Origin: Psoroptes ovis
Taxonomy: Eukaryota; Arthropoda; Arachnida; Sarcoptiformes; Psoroptidae
Direction: 5' to 3'
NCBI GenBank assembly: GCA_002943765.1
Contig: PQWQ01000031.1
Location: forward strand, 62,001 to 126,000
DNA: 64,000 nucleotides
Shown: piece after piece, positions 25,154-34,787 of the stretch
Layout of the letters: each line of letters starts with the position of its first letter
How positions within the stretch are numbered: the first letter of the stretch is position 1
Made by a program: the position numbers and the translations under genes
The notes under the pieces: model-generated
Databases searched by the model: none
Told to the model about the DNA's origin: nothing
The model's input: only the letters and a program-made list of their open reading frames with translations

Positions 25154-26131
25154 TTATGACAAATAACTAGGCAATGATTGTGAATCAAAACGTCGTTGTA
25201 TTTGATCGTAAGAAAATTTAACAAATTGATCATATTGTTCAGCCAATCGTTGTGTAAGAATTTGATCATATTCACGTCGAATGGTTTCTTCTTTTTCTCG
25301 TAATATTCTTTCAACAATCATTACAACTTGATTAAATGTAAATAATGGTTCATTATTATTATTGTTCGTATTATCATTATTATTAGACGAAGATTTTCGA
25401 TTGGAAGCATTCGATGACAATGATTTCTTACTATCACCACGATTGATGCTATTCTCAGCATCATCATCTTCATTTTCACTATTGTTCGATGCAACGGAAG
25501 ACAAATGTTCGTCATTCTTGAATTTGACCATATTATCATCATGATCATCATTACGGTCATTATTCGACTGTTGTTGATTAGCGATTAAGCTGGCAAATAG
25601 ATTATATGCAATATTAGGGTTTGACGATGAGGTTGATGTCTTCACCGATGATGTTGTAGATGGTGAACATTGTGGCTGTTTATTGTCATTGTTGTTATGA
25701 TTCGAATTCAATTTCGAACATTCTTGTAATCGATTACCGATCGCCGATACTTTGGCCATTTTTCGCCGTACTAAACGTAACCGAAACATTTCCTCTCGTA
25801 TTTGATCAGCTAAATCTGTAGAATTGATTTGTCGAAAATTTTCATAATTTTGTTGCTGCTGGTGATTAGTAACCGAAGGAATAGCAGCAGGGTTATTGTT
25901 ATTCATAGCCAAAAAATTATGAGAATTCGAATATGGCGATGATGATGCAGTAGCTGAGGTCATAGATGATGATTGACTTATCGATTGTATACACAAACGT
26001 TTTGGTGATCGTAATCCATGATGTGGTGGTGAATTTGATATTATCATATGTGTTGGTGATGATGAACCAGATTCAGGTGACATTGATGGATCAATCCATT
26101 CTAGCGGACGTTTGAGTGTAACGCAAGCCAT
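25154..26131 (-). CDS. akirin: Akirin / subolesin, nuclear transcription cofactor
   Basis: A single exon of 325 aa. Akirin is a small nuclear cofactor that links transcription factors (NF-kappaB/Relish, Twist) to chromatin remodelling; the tick orthologue is called subolesin. Seen: the conserved N-terminus MACVTLKRPLEW, a nuclear localisation signal near residues 41-47 (RSPKRLC), and the diagnostic C-terminal helix block FTFNQVVMIVERIL, then EEYDQ-like REYDQILTQRLAEQYDQFVK, ending in SYLS. The family is usually ~180-210 aa. The extra length lies in Asn/Ser/Gln-rich linkers between residues 55 and 260. Start is the ATG at 26131, beginning the conserved MAC. Confidence 0.95.
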   Translation of the reverse strand: MACVTLKRPLEWIDPSMSPESGSSSPTHMIISNSPPHHGLRSPKRLCIQSISQSSSMTSATASSSPYSNSHNFLAMNNNNPAAIPSVTNHQQQQNYENFRQINSTDLADQIREEMFRLRLVRRKMAKVSAIGNRLQECSKLNSNHNNNDNKQPQCSPSTTSSVKTSTSSSNPNIAYNLFASLIANQQQSNNDRNDDHDDNMVKFKNDEHLSSVASNNSENEDDDAENSINRGDSKKSLSSNASNRKSSSNNNDNTNNNNNEPLFTFNQVVMIVERILREKEETIRREYDQILTQRLAEQYDQFVKFSYDQIQRRFDSQSLPSYLS

Positions 26132-27321
26132 AATCTTTCGATTTTTTTTTGTGAATTCGATCGAATTCTATTAGAAAAATAGAAAAAACTATTAGATTGA
26201 TGAAGATTATAGAATCGAAGATAATTGATGATGATGATGTCGATGAATATCACAGGATATCGTGTGAAATACGTGTGGAATTTGATTCAATAATCAAATC
26301 GATTAATTCACGATGAAACAAATTCAAATAATTTACGACTCAAATTTTACTTTATTTATTCAATAATATCATCAATGCTTTTTTGATCATAAATATTGAG
26401 GCGAGGCTGACGACGAGCAGTGTGTGTGGATTTGTATTTAATTTCTTTTAATTTAATTTATTTTCTCAACGAACACAAACATCGCAACAAAATAAAATAA
26501 ATGCAACAAACAACCAAAGACGACGGCCATTTCTATGCTTTTCTTTGCAACTCACAAGAAAAAATTATCAAACATGCTCTATTTTCTATGCTACTACTTT
26601 TTGCGTACCCATATTTAAAAGTCTTTACTTTCAGCTATACCACTACTACTACTACGAAAGAAAAAAATTTGCAGACTATTTTCGAATGTGTGCTTTAATT
26701 AGCTACTGCTGCAGCAATTTTTTAAAATTTAAATTTCATGAAAAATTCATAAATGTCGTTAGCGAGTTTCATCTGATCGCCGCCAGATGGCATTTAAATT
26801 TCAATTAATCCAAAAAAATAACTGCAATTTAAATGTCTTTACATCGTCTTTTTCGATGACAAATTATTGCTTATCATTTCAGACATTTATCAATTAGATT
26901 TTGGTGATAAGATGTTTCGATTAGTGAAGTGAAGTTCGAAAAAATCCAATCGTTTGATTGAATATTTACATTTTATCAAACGCTTCTTGTTGAATGAATG
27001 AAAACTTCTTGTTCAATGTTCAATTAATCAATCATGAGAAATACAGAAGAACATTGAGTTTTTTTCTTTATCAAATTTTGATGCATTGGTTTTATTTTCG
27101 AATCATCATTGATAACCAAAATTAAATTGGTGACAATTTTTTCCATTCAATCGTCAATAGATATTGTCCATGAATTTCACTGTAAAACGAAGCCAAGTAA
27201 TAGTATCAGCTCCAGTATTCACATATAAAAATCAATGTTCAAGTAGTTGAAGAAAAATTGAAAATTTCAATCGCATATTAACCTGTACAACCTACTTGTG
27301 ATCAATCAATAGATTCACCTC
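26132..27321. other. Divergent intergenic region, akirin / transporter
   Basis: 5' flanks of akirin (-) and the SLC35G-like gene (+). No repeats of the two miniature families. Small open frames at 26501-26808 overlap each other and lack coding character. Confidence 0.55.
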
Positions 27322-28619
27322 ATGATGGAACAGCGACAACTTGGTTCACGACCTTCAAAATCGAATAATCATAATCAAAATTCATTCACCATACCACAAT
27401 TCGTACAAAGTCATAATCAATCGGATGAGCTTATGGCATCGATTGGTTCTTTGGATAAAATGAATGACCATAATCATCAACAAATCTTTCATCAAGATGA
27501 TGAACCATTCACCGATATGTTGAATCGTAAAATTCCATTATTTGGCCTCATAAATTCAATGCTTTCGGTTATTTGTTATTCATTAGCATCTTTGATTGTT
27601 AAAATTCTCACTGATTATCATGCATTAGAAATACTTGGTATAAGGTAAGGTATTGTTAAGGCTATTGATTTATTAATTTCAATTTTTGATTTCCCCCCGG
27701 TTGCTTGATGTGTAGATCAATATTTCAATTAATATTCTACACCGCGACAACCCTGTATCTTCGGCTGCCGATGCTTGGACTGCCTGGACATCGTCTGGAT
27801 TGTGCATTACGAGCGATATTCGGTGCCATAGCAGCGATAACCATTTATATGAGCTATCGTCTGATTCCGCTGGCTGATGCTTCGACGATTCAATTTTCCG
27901 CTCCGGTCTTAGTGTTTGTTTTAGCATATTTTATCCTCGGCGAACGACTTACATGTTGTCATATACTGATCGGTTTCCTTGCATTGATCGGCGTTACATT
28001 CGTATCGAAACCGAAATTCATTCTTCAATATTTTGATCCAAATATTTTGGATAAAATCAATTATCAAGGTATCATTTTGGCTATTGTTGCCGCTATTTCG
28101 ACAGCATTCGGTATGATAATGTTGCGGAAATTAAAACAAACACCGGTTCATATTGTTGTATTATGGTTTTCGGCCGTAACTATTGTGTCAGCATTTGCAA
28201 CACTACCGTTTATGGGTGAATTTCGATGGCCAAATGATTTCCGTAGTTGGGCTTGGTTGGTTGCCATCGGTTTTTGTGGTATTGGTGATCAATTATTTAT
28301 GACAATTGCATTCAAATATGAATCAGCCGGTATTGTTTCCGTATCACGTACGATGACCATTGTGTTGGCATTCGTTTGGGATACAGTATTGCTCGATGTT
28401 TCCGTACATTGGACATCGATACTTGGATCAATACTGGTCATTTTGGCTGTTATTTTGTTGGCAATTCTTAAATCAATGGACAATAATCCGAATGAAAACA
28501 TGTTCCGACGTTATTTATCGTACATCAGTTGCTGTTGTTGTTGTTATAGTAAGCCACAAGCTGAAAATGATGGTGAAACTGAAAAATTATTGATGAGTGG
28601 ACCTCATCGACAGCCCTGA
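27322..28619 (+). CDS. EamA/DMT-superfamily transporter, SLC35G-like
   Basis: Two exons, 27322-27644 and 27716-28619 (71 bp intron, splice G-I-AG|A making Arg), 408 aa. A multi-pass membrane protein with two EamA (drug/metabolite transporter) repeats. The hydrophilic N-terminal ~65 residues precede the first helix, FGLINSMLSVICYSLASLIV. The first repeat includes the helix pair ending ADASTIQFSAPVLVFVLAYF and the motif LGERLTCCHILIGF. The second repeat ends in VLAFVWDTVLLDVSVHWTSI and a final helix. The tail has a five-cysteine cluster (SCCCCCYS) that could be palmitoylated, and an acidic TEKLL sorting-like motif. The substrate is unknown; SLC35G members are weakly characterised. Confidence in family is high, in substrate none. 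Confidence 0.88.
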
Positions 28620-28771
28620 TAGAGATTGGCCTTTTGACGATTTGTACAGTAAAAACTAGATCAATATTTAATTATTTAACAATTTGACCAATAATTTCAA
28701 AGGTGAGATATCAATAAAATCAAGTTTCGATTTGTTTTAATTTTTGAATTAAATAGATGGTAAATATTTTC

Positions 28772-28859
28772 CGGGTTGTCCGGAAAGTTTTGGCCTATTT
28801 TCATAAGCGCAACCCTATTCGGATTAAGCCGAATAAACTTTTCGGACAATCTCTAATAT
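28772..28859 (-). repeat. Mariner-end miniature element, common type
   Basis: CGGGTTGTCCGGAAAGTTTT ... AAACTTTTCGGACAATCTCT. It sits between the convergent ends of the transporter and the kinase, 15 bp from the kinase stop. Confidence 0.82.
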
Positions 28860-28874
28860 ATTTTTGTGAATATT

Positions 28875-30158
28875 TTATTTTTTATTCAATGATTTCATTT
28901 TTCGAATTATTTTCATTGGTGATAAATAATGATGTTGTTTTGTTGATGATAAAAATTGTTGTTGATTCGATCGAATCCATTGATGTTCAGCAATTTCTTT
29001 AATTGTTAATCGTGTTTGTTCATTTGGATCTAGGATTTTGACCAGCAAATCAATTATGCTTTTATTTCGAATCGTTTTTTCAGCCAATTCGGTAATAAAT
29101 TTCGGATATTTTTGTGTTTGTTCCATAACCATCAAACTAGTATCATTAATTGTAAATGGAAAATGTCCATTCAATAGACCATACAATATGATACCCATTG
29201 CCCAACAATCAGCTTTCATTGCATTATATGGTTGATGTAGCAACAATTGTGGACACATAAATGGTTGTGTACCACATATGGTCGATGATAATTCAATTGA
29301 TTCATTATTTTGTTGATTAATCAATTCTTTAGCAAAACCAAAATCAGATAATTTACAATTGTAATCTTTGTCCAATAGAATATTATCAAATTTAATATCA
29401 CGATGTGCAATTTTTAATTGTAAATGTAAATATTGTAATGCATTGATTAATTGTTGAAACCAAATGAATGTCAACTGCTCGGAACAGTGGCCATATTTTT
29501 TTAAAAACATTGTCATCGTACCATTTGGACAGAATTCCATGAATATAAATAAACGATTATTCGATCGTATTATATCAAATATCTGAATTATATTTGTATG
29601 ATGGCAATCGATCAATGTTTTCAACTCACGGGCCACATAACGTTCACGAAATTTCATTGACATTTTATTGATGTTTAATATTTTAATGGCCACCAGCCGA
29701 TGATCATCTTTAAGGTATTGACCTTTGTAAACTTCACCAAATGACCCTCGATTAATTAGCTCGAATAATCGATAATTTTTACGATCAAGTACTGCTTGTG
29801 TTTTTGGATCTAAATCGATTAATCGATTATTTTGTTGATTATTGGAATTATCTTTGACAATTAATTTCATTTCATTATTATTCAGCTGTTTTGATTGTTG
29901 CTGTTGGGCCGTTTTAAATGAATCATTTGAAAATGATGAAAATTTTGGACTTTGTTGTTCAATACAATTGTATTCATTATTGCTATTGGTCGTATTTTCA
30001 TCAATTTCAAATTTTCGTATTGGTACTTGTCGTTTTGGCTTATTGGTTTGCAGCGAACCAAGTTTTTTCAACGATTTTTTATTATTAATTATTTTAATTT
30101 GTCGTGCAATATTTGATGATGAATTATTCAATGATTTTTCTCTGTTATTATCATGCAT
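28875..30158 (-). CDS. Serine/threonine protein kinase, testis-specific kinase (TSSK)-like
   Basis: A single exon of 427 aa: ~125 residues of Asn/Gln-rich N-terminus followed by one kinase domain (about 128-395). Seen: glycine loop INRGSFGEV at 136-143, VAIK lysine 159, helix-C Glu about 178, HRDIKFDN catalytic loop at 252-259, and SDFGFA at 271-276. The catalytic residues are intact. SDFGFA and the compact C-lobe resemble the TSSK group of the CaMK-type kinases. The activation segment is odd: the usual APE is CPQ at 302-304, although the upstream CGTQPFM and the later D-W-A-M-G block (DCWAMGIILYGL) are normal. The absence of introns and the TSSK likeness suggest a retrocopy-type, possibly male-germline kinase (inference). 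It is divergent from fumarase with 200 bp between starts. Confidence 0.85.
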   Translation of the reverse strand: MHDNNREKSLNNSSSNIARQIKIINNKKSLKKLGSLQTNKPKRQVPIRKFEIDENTTNSNNEYNCIEQQSPKFSSFSNDSFKTAQQQQSKQLNNNEMKLIVKDNSNNQQNNRLIDLDPKTQAVLDRKNYRLFELINRGSFGEVYKGQYLKDDHRLVAIKILNINKMSMKFRERYVARELKTLIDCHHTNIIQIFDIIRSNNRLFIFMEFCPNGTMTMFLKKYGHCSEQLTFIWFQQLINALQYLHLQLKIAHRDIKFDNILLDKDYNCKLSDFGFAKELINQQNNESIELSSTICGTQPFMCPQLLLHQPYNAMKADCWAMGIILYGLLNGHFPFTINDTSLMVMEQTQKYPKFITELAEKTIRNKSIIDLLVKILDPNEQTRLTIKEIAEHQWIRSNQQQFLSSTKQHHYLSPMKIIRKMKSLNKK

Positions 30159-30358
30159 ATTTTCGATTCAATTTGAATATATTTTTGAATTTGATTTAAA
30201 TCGAAAATTTCGACAAAATTTTCATATCAAGGTTCAAATCTTTAAATTTTCCGAGATTTTAAATATTTAAAATGTTCGAAATTCAAGAATTCTCGAATTT
30301 TTGAACAACTTGGTCGCACAAGGCTTTAGATTGTCGCATTTCGAAGCAATTATTCAAA
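30159..30358. promoter_or_regulatory. Shared 5' region of the kinase and fumarase genes
   Basis: Only 200 bp separate the two divergent ATGs, so both promoters must lie here or overlap the genes. No TATA-like box was assigned with confidence. Confidence 0.4.
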
Positions 30359-31906
30359 ATGTTCAGAGGTTTAAGCTTGATCAATATTTTCAAATCAACT
30401 ATTTATTCATCGAAATCTTCAAGATTATTAATCAAACACGTGCAAAATCCATGCATATTACCGAACAAAGCTATGTGTGATTATCGTGAAGAACAAGATA
30501 CGTTGGGCACGGTTCGAGTACCCAATAATCGGCTATTTGGTTCACAAACTCAACGATCGCTTGAAAATTTTCGTATTGGTCGCAGTGATGATCAATGGTC
30601 GCAGGAACAAATGCCAAAACAACTAATCATGGCTATGGTTATGTTGAAAAAAGCATGTTCAATCGTTAATCATTCATATGGATTGATTGATCAAAAATCA
30701 TCCGAAGCAATACAAATGGCTTGTGATGACATTGTTCAGGAACGGCTAATATCGATTAAAGATGAATTTCCGTTGCTAATTTGGCAAACTGGCAGTGGTA
30801 CACAAACCAATATGAATTGTAATGAAGTCATTGCTAATCGTGCATCAGAAATTCTTGGTGGTAAACGTGGACAACAAAGGGTTATACATCCGAATGACCA
30901 TGTAAATAAATCACAATCATCGAATGATGTGTTTCCAACTGCTATGCACGTAGCGATTGCCATCGAAGTGAATCAAACATTGATACCATCATTACAAATG
31001 CTGCATCAATCATTGATTCAAAAACAACAAGAATTTGAAAAAATAATCAAAATTGGTCGAACACATTTACAAGATGCTACACCACTGACACTGGGACAAG
31101 AATTTTCTGGTTACGTTGCACAAATTCTATTCGGTATTGACCGATTGAAAGCAGCCATAGAACCACGTTTGTATTATTTGGCTATCGGTGGTACAGCTGT
31201 CGGTACTGGTTTAAATACGATCGAAGGATGGGACGAAGATGTTTGTGAACAAATTTCTGCGATCACAGGTCTGAATTTTCGTCCAGCTCCGAATAAATTT
31301 GAAGCATTAGCATCACATGACTCGATGGTTGAATTATCGGGCGCACTAAATGTTTTGGCTTGTAGTTTGAATAAAATTGCCAACGATATTCGTTTGCTGT
31401 CCAGTGGACCACGATCAGGTATTGGTGAATTAATTCTACCCAAAATGGAACCAGGTTCATCAATAATGCCCGGTAAAATTAATCCAACACAATGTGAAGC
31501 TATGTCGATGGTTTGTGCACAAATTCAAGGTAATAACGTGGCTGTAACCATTGGTGCAACACAAGGACATTTAGAGTTGAATGTTTTCAAACCGATGATC
31601 GCTGCAAATGTACTGCGATCTGCGAGATTGATGGCCGATGCTTGCACTTCATTCGCTAAAAATTGTATCGATGGCATACGGGCAAATGAAAAACGTATCG
31701 AAGAATTGATGCGTAATAGTTTAATGTTGGTAACAGGGCTAACACCTCATATCGGTTATGATATGGCAGCCGAAATAGCACGAATAGCACATGAACAAGG
31801 TATAGCCTTAAAAGATGCAGCCATCAAAGCAGGTTTTTTATTGACTAATGATCAATTTGATCATTGGTTACAGCCAGAAAAAATGATTAAACCAATCAAA
31901 AAATAA
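30359..31906 (+). CDS. FH: Fumarate hydratase, class II
   Basis: An intronless gene of 515 aa. It hydrates fumarate to malate in the citric-acid cycle. Seen: the class II core from about residue 42, the GSGTQTNMN block, GRTHLQDATPLTLGQEF with the catalytic-site His, and the family signature GSSIMPGKINPTQCEA from about residue 366, which contains the catalytic Ser. The first ~38 residues are basic and hydroxylated, without acids, and look like a mitochondrial transit peptide. A second Met starts MCDYREEQDTLG exactly at the conserved core, so a cytosolic form could arise from this start, as happens with fumarase in many eukaryotes. Length fits animal mitochondrial fumarases. Its 3' end is convergent with the piggyBac-derived gene; the stops are 106 bp apart. 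Confidence 0.97.
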   Translation: MFRGLSLINIFKSTIYSSKSSRLLIKHVQNPCILPNKAMCDYREEQDTLGTVRVPNNRLFGSQTQRSLENFRIGRSDDQWSQEQMPKQLIMAMVMLKKACSIVNHSYGLIDQKSSEAIQMACDDIVQERLISIKDEFPLLIWQTGSGTQTNMNCNEVIANRASEILGGKRGQQRVIHPNDHVNKSQSSNDVFPTAMHVAIAIEVNQTLIPSLQMLHQSLIQKQQEFEKIIKIGRTHLQDATPLTLGQEFSGYVAQILFGIDRLKAAIEPRLYYLAIGGTAVGTGLNTIEGWDEDVCEQISAITGLNFRPAPNKFEALASHDSMVELSGALNVLACSLNKIANDIRLLSSGPRSGIGELILPKMEPGSSIMPGKINPTQCEAMSMVCAQIQGNNVAVTIGATQGHLELNVFKPMIAANVLRSARLMADACTSFAKNCIDGIRANEKRIEELMRNSLMLVTGLTPHIGYDMAAEIARIAHEQGIALKDAAIKAGFLLTNDQFDHWLQPEKMIKPIKK

Positions 31907-32012
31907 CTTGTCAAAATATTGTCAATCAAAATAATTCATTATTTTTGACCATGAATATGATTAATATGATTAATGATTAATAATTAATGCAAAAAATAAA
32001 AATAAATATGGT

Positions 32013-33674
32013 TCAATATTTAGTTTTCGTGTGATAAATTTTAAAACATTCAATGCATAGTCCAACATTACAATCTGGGCAATAATATCGAGTTTCTTTA
32101 CGAATTCTTTTACCGCTTCGATCAGTTTTCGAACTGCATACCTTACATTGCCGCGAAGGCTTTTCTCGTTTGGCTGTCGGTGGTATATGTGACAAAAAAT
32201 GACGGCCAGTCAAACGAAAATGCTCGGAAGGTTGTGCTGTCGTTGTATTTGGTTGAGATTTACCATATTTAACGATAATCTTTTGGACCAAATCTAGTTT
32301 GTATTGGAGAAAATTCTTTGAACCTCCTTGCTTACCGTACAATACGAACGAATTCCATAGCGATTGATCCAAAAGATGGATGAAAAATTTATAATAATAT
32401 TTTCGTGCACGTTTTTTAATAATAGCATAATTGGTCAAATGTTGTTCAACTTTTTCCACTCCGGTCATCGTTATTTTATAATCACTAAGAATTCTTGGAA
32501 TTTGTTTAGGACCAAATTTTTGTTTTTCATCCACCATCTCTGCATTATGGACAGTCGATAGTAGGGCACCATCTTTATTTTTCCATTTCATCAAGCAAAT
32601 TTTCTCCCGTTGAAATGCAACGATTTCACCTTTTTTCAATTTTCTTTTACGTAATTCACCTGGTACATCTTTACGATTCAGTTTCATGGTGCCATAAACA
32701 TCGGTATAATGCAATGATAATATATCGGCAAGTGTTGGTGATGTATAAATATCTTCAATCGTCAAGCAATATCCATAATTCAGTATTGGTTTAATCAGAG
32801 CCATAACAATTTGTATGGCCATTTCATATTCTTTATGATCATTATTCAAAATTGTTCCGTCACCAGCATACATTAGAAATGACCATATGTAACCAGACTT
32901 AGCTTCACATAACATAAATGATTTAATACCAGATCGAATCGGTTTATGAGGGACACGTTTCATCCAGCCTAATCTTTTTTTATTAAGCATCAAGCTATCT
33001 TTGATTATTACATCTCTTTCAGGTGTGAGGGCTGTGGAAAATTTCTTGTTCATATGTTCAATGATTGACCATAGTTTGTTTAGTTTAGGATTTGGATGCA
33101 TTTGTGGATCATATGTTGAATTATCGATAAAATGCAAACATCGTTTGATCAGCGTGAAACGTCTAAATGGCAAAATTTTGGCAAATATCGGCGTGGCAAT
33201 GATATCATTTTTGGACCAATACAATTCGATTGTCGGTTTGTTCATGATACTTTGCAATATGTGAATGGCCAAAAATATCATTATTTCATCATTATTGGTC
33301 GGTTTCCATTGATTCATACGGGAAAATTTTTGCGATATATTTTCAGCACATTGAGCGGCATAACGGTTCGTTTCGACGGTGATCAAATCCAGAATGTTTT
33401 TATCCCAAAAATATTCAAAATATCGTAATAATGATTGATCATTATCATGATCATCATTCGGAAATTGTAGATTAACGCCAGGATTTATGTTGAAAGTAAA
33501 TCTTGCCGGTGGTGGTGCTAAATGTTTGACATTCAATTCATGGAAACCATGTGACGAGATTTCATCGCCTACTTCAGATTCATTGTCTGATGATTCGGAT
33601 GCATCATCACTATCGATATCGGATTCATTTCGTGGAATTTGATCGCTGCCAGCAGCGTTACCATAATTCATCAT
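32013..33674 (-). CDS. piggyBac-transposase-derived protein (PGBD-like), probably domesticated
   Basis: A single intact frame of 553 aa from the ATG at 33674 (an upstream in-frame TTG was ignored). Order: acidic Ser/Asp-rich N-terminus (about 15-45), transposase domain of the DDE_Tnp_1_7 type (about 75-455), and a C-terminal cysteine-rich zinc finger with four CxxC-like pairs (CKVC, CPDC, CIEC). The first catalytic acid is present (KDSLML, Asp about 226). The second, normally Asp in DNxYTSP, is Glu (TIEDIYTSP, about 307). The third site, normally VDxxDQ, is VEKVEQ (Glu about 407 and 410). No terminal inverted repeats or TTAA flanks were recognised close by, and the gene has host-like codon use and sits tightly between two conserved genes. 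This fits a captured transposase. Function is unknown. Confidence 0.9.
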   Translation of the reverse strand: MMNYGNAAGSDQIPRNESDIDSDDASESSDNESEVGDEISSHGFHELNVKHLAPPPARFTFNINPGVNLQFPNDDHDNDQSLLRYFEYFWDKNILDLITVETNRYAAQCAENISQKFSRMNQWKPTNNDEIMIFLAIHILQSIMNKPTIELYWSKNDIIATPIFAKILPFRRFTLIKRCLHFIDNSTYDPQMHPNPKLNKLWSIIEHMNKKFSTALTPERDVIIKDSLMLNKKRLGWMKRVPHKPIRSGIKSFMLCEAKSGYIWSFLMYAGDGTILNNDHKEYEMAIQIVMALIKPILNYGYCLTIEDIYTSPTLADILSLHYTDVYGTMKLNRKDVPGELRKRKLKKGEIVAFQREKICLMKWKNKDGALLSTVHNAEMVDEKQKFGPKQIPRILSDYKITMTGVEKVEQHLTNYAIIKKRARKYYYKFFIHLLDQSLWNSFVLYGKQGGSKNFLQYKLDLVQKIIVKYGKSQPNTTTAQPSEHFRLTGRHFLSHIPPTAKREKPSRQCKVCSSKTDRSGKRIRKETRYYCPDCNVGLCIECFKIYHTKTKY

Positions 33675-33982
33675 TTTTTGATTAAGATTATAGTTTTGAT
33701 TAGTTTTCAATGATGATTATCATTAAACAAAATAAACTTTTTCAACCAATTTACAATGTTTTGAAACACGAGTGTTGCTCGGGCTATACATTTAATGGCG
33801 AAAATTTATCATTTAAACTTCATGAATTCATCAACAGATGGCACTGTGATTCCATAGGACAAATATAAACATAAACAAAATCAAAACTTTTAAATTTTAC
33901 AAATTTTACATTTTAAATGTTAATATAACACGAATAATAATGATAATCAAAGGGTAACGAAGTGAACTTACCCAAAATTATA
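33675..33982. promoter_or_regulatory. Shared 5' region of the piggyBac-derived and MPV17L2-like genes
   Basis: About 308 bp between divergent ATGs, without repeats. It must contain the start signals of both genes; no specific box is assigned. Confidence 0.35.
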
Positions 33983-34730
33983 ATGATAAAATTATTTGCC
34001 AAACGTTTGTTGAATAAAATGTATTCACATCCATACCTGTTGATTACCAATACATTTACTGGTGTTTTATCCATAACAATCGGTGATGTTTTACAACAAA
34101 ATCTTGAACATTATTGGCTTCGAAATCAACGACAAAATCACCTTGAAAATGATGGCAAGCTCCAAAGGATCAATGAAGAAAATACCAAAGAAAATTTCGA
34201 ATGGAATCGTACCAGGACAAGTACCTTGATTGAAAATTGTAATTCCAAGTTATCAATTTTTAATTTTTCACCATAGGAAACATGATGATCGCTGGAATCT
34301 ATTTCAGTCTATTCGGTCATTGGTGGTATTCATTTTTAGATCGTCGATTTCCATCGAATAAAATGGGCGATGCAATACGAAAAAAACTAATCGCCGAATC
34401 CATAATGGGACCATTATTGGTCACTTCGGTGTTCTTGATATTCGGTCAAATAAATGGACAACAATTCGATACGATACGAAAACGTATTGAAAATAATTTT
34501 CAATTAATTTGTATGGCCGAATGGTTCATATTCTTACCGATTCAATGGATCAATTTTCGATATATACCAGCTGCATATCGTTATTTATATGTTGCAACAA
34601 TTTCCATTGGTTACGATGCATTCTTGTCATATGTATTTCATAGGGTTTGTATTATTAGAATTTCGATTTTTTTTGAGAATTATTAATTTGAATTTTCGGT
34701 TTTAATTATATTACACAGTTTGAAAAATGA
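33983..34730 (+). CDS. Mpv17/PMP22-family inner-membrane protein, MPV17L2-like
   Basis: Exons 33983-34220, 34277-34644 and, less certainly, 34719-34730; 205 aa. Mpv17 proteins are small multi-helix proteins of mitochondrial or peroxisomal membranes; MPV17L2 is linked to mitochondrial ribosome assembly. Seen: HPYLLITNTFTGVLSITIGD at the N-terminus, the family motif FEWNRTRTRN, then GHWWYSFLDRRFP, MGPLLVTSVFLIFGQ, and the signature EWFIFLPIQWINFRYIPAAY, ending DAFLSYVFH. The start is the ATG at 33983 rather than an in-frame GTG 21 bp upstream. The last exon adds only Phe-Glu-Lys; reading through the donor instead would add 11 other residues. The middle region (about 45-80) is more hydrophilic than usual. 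Confidence 0.85.
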
Positions 34731-34787
34731 CTTATTTGGTTCGAAATTTATTTACAATTAATAAAGCCTTATTCAATCGGTCAATTC

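Noticed and set aside
26501..26808. Overlapping plus-strand frames upstream of the transporter
   Set aside because: Two frames are open over the same DNA, with repeat-derived Thr and Tyr runs and no splice link to the transporter gene.
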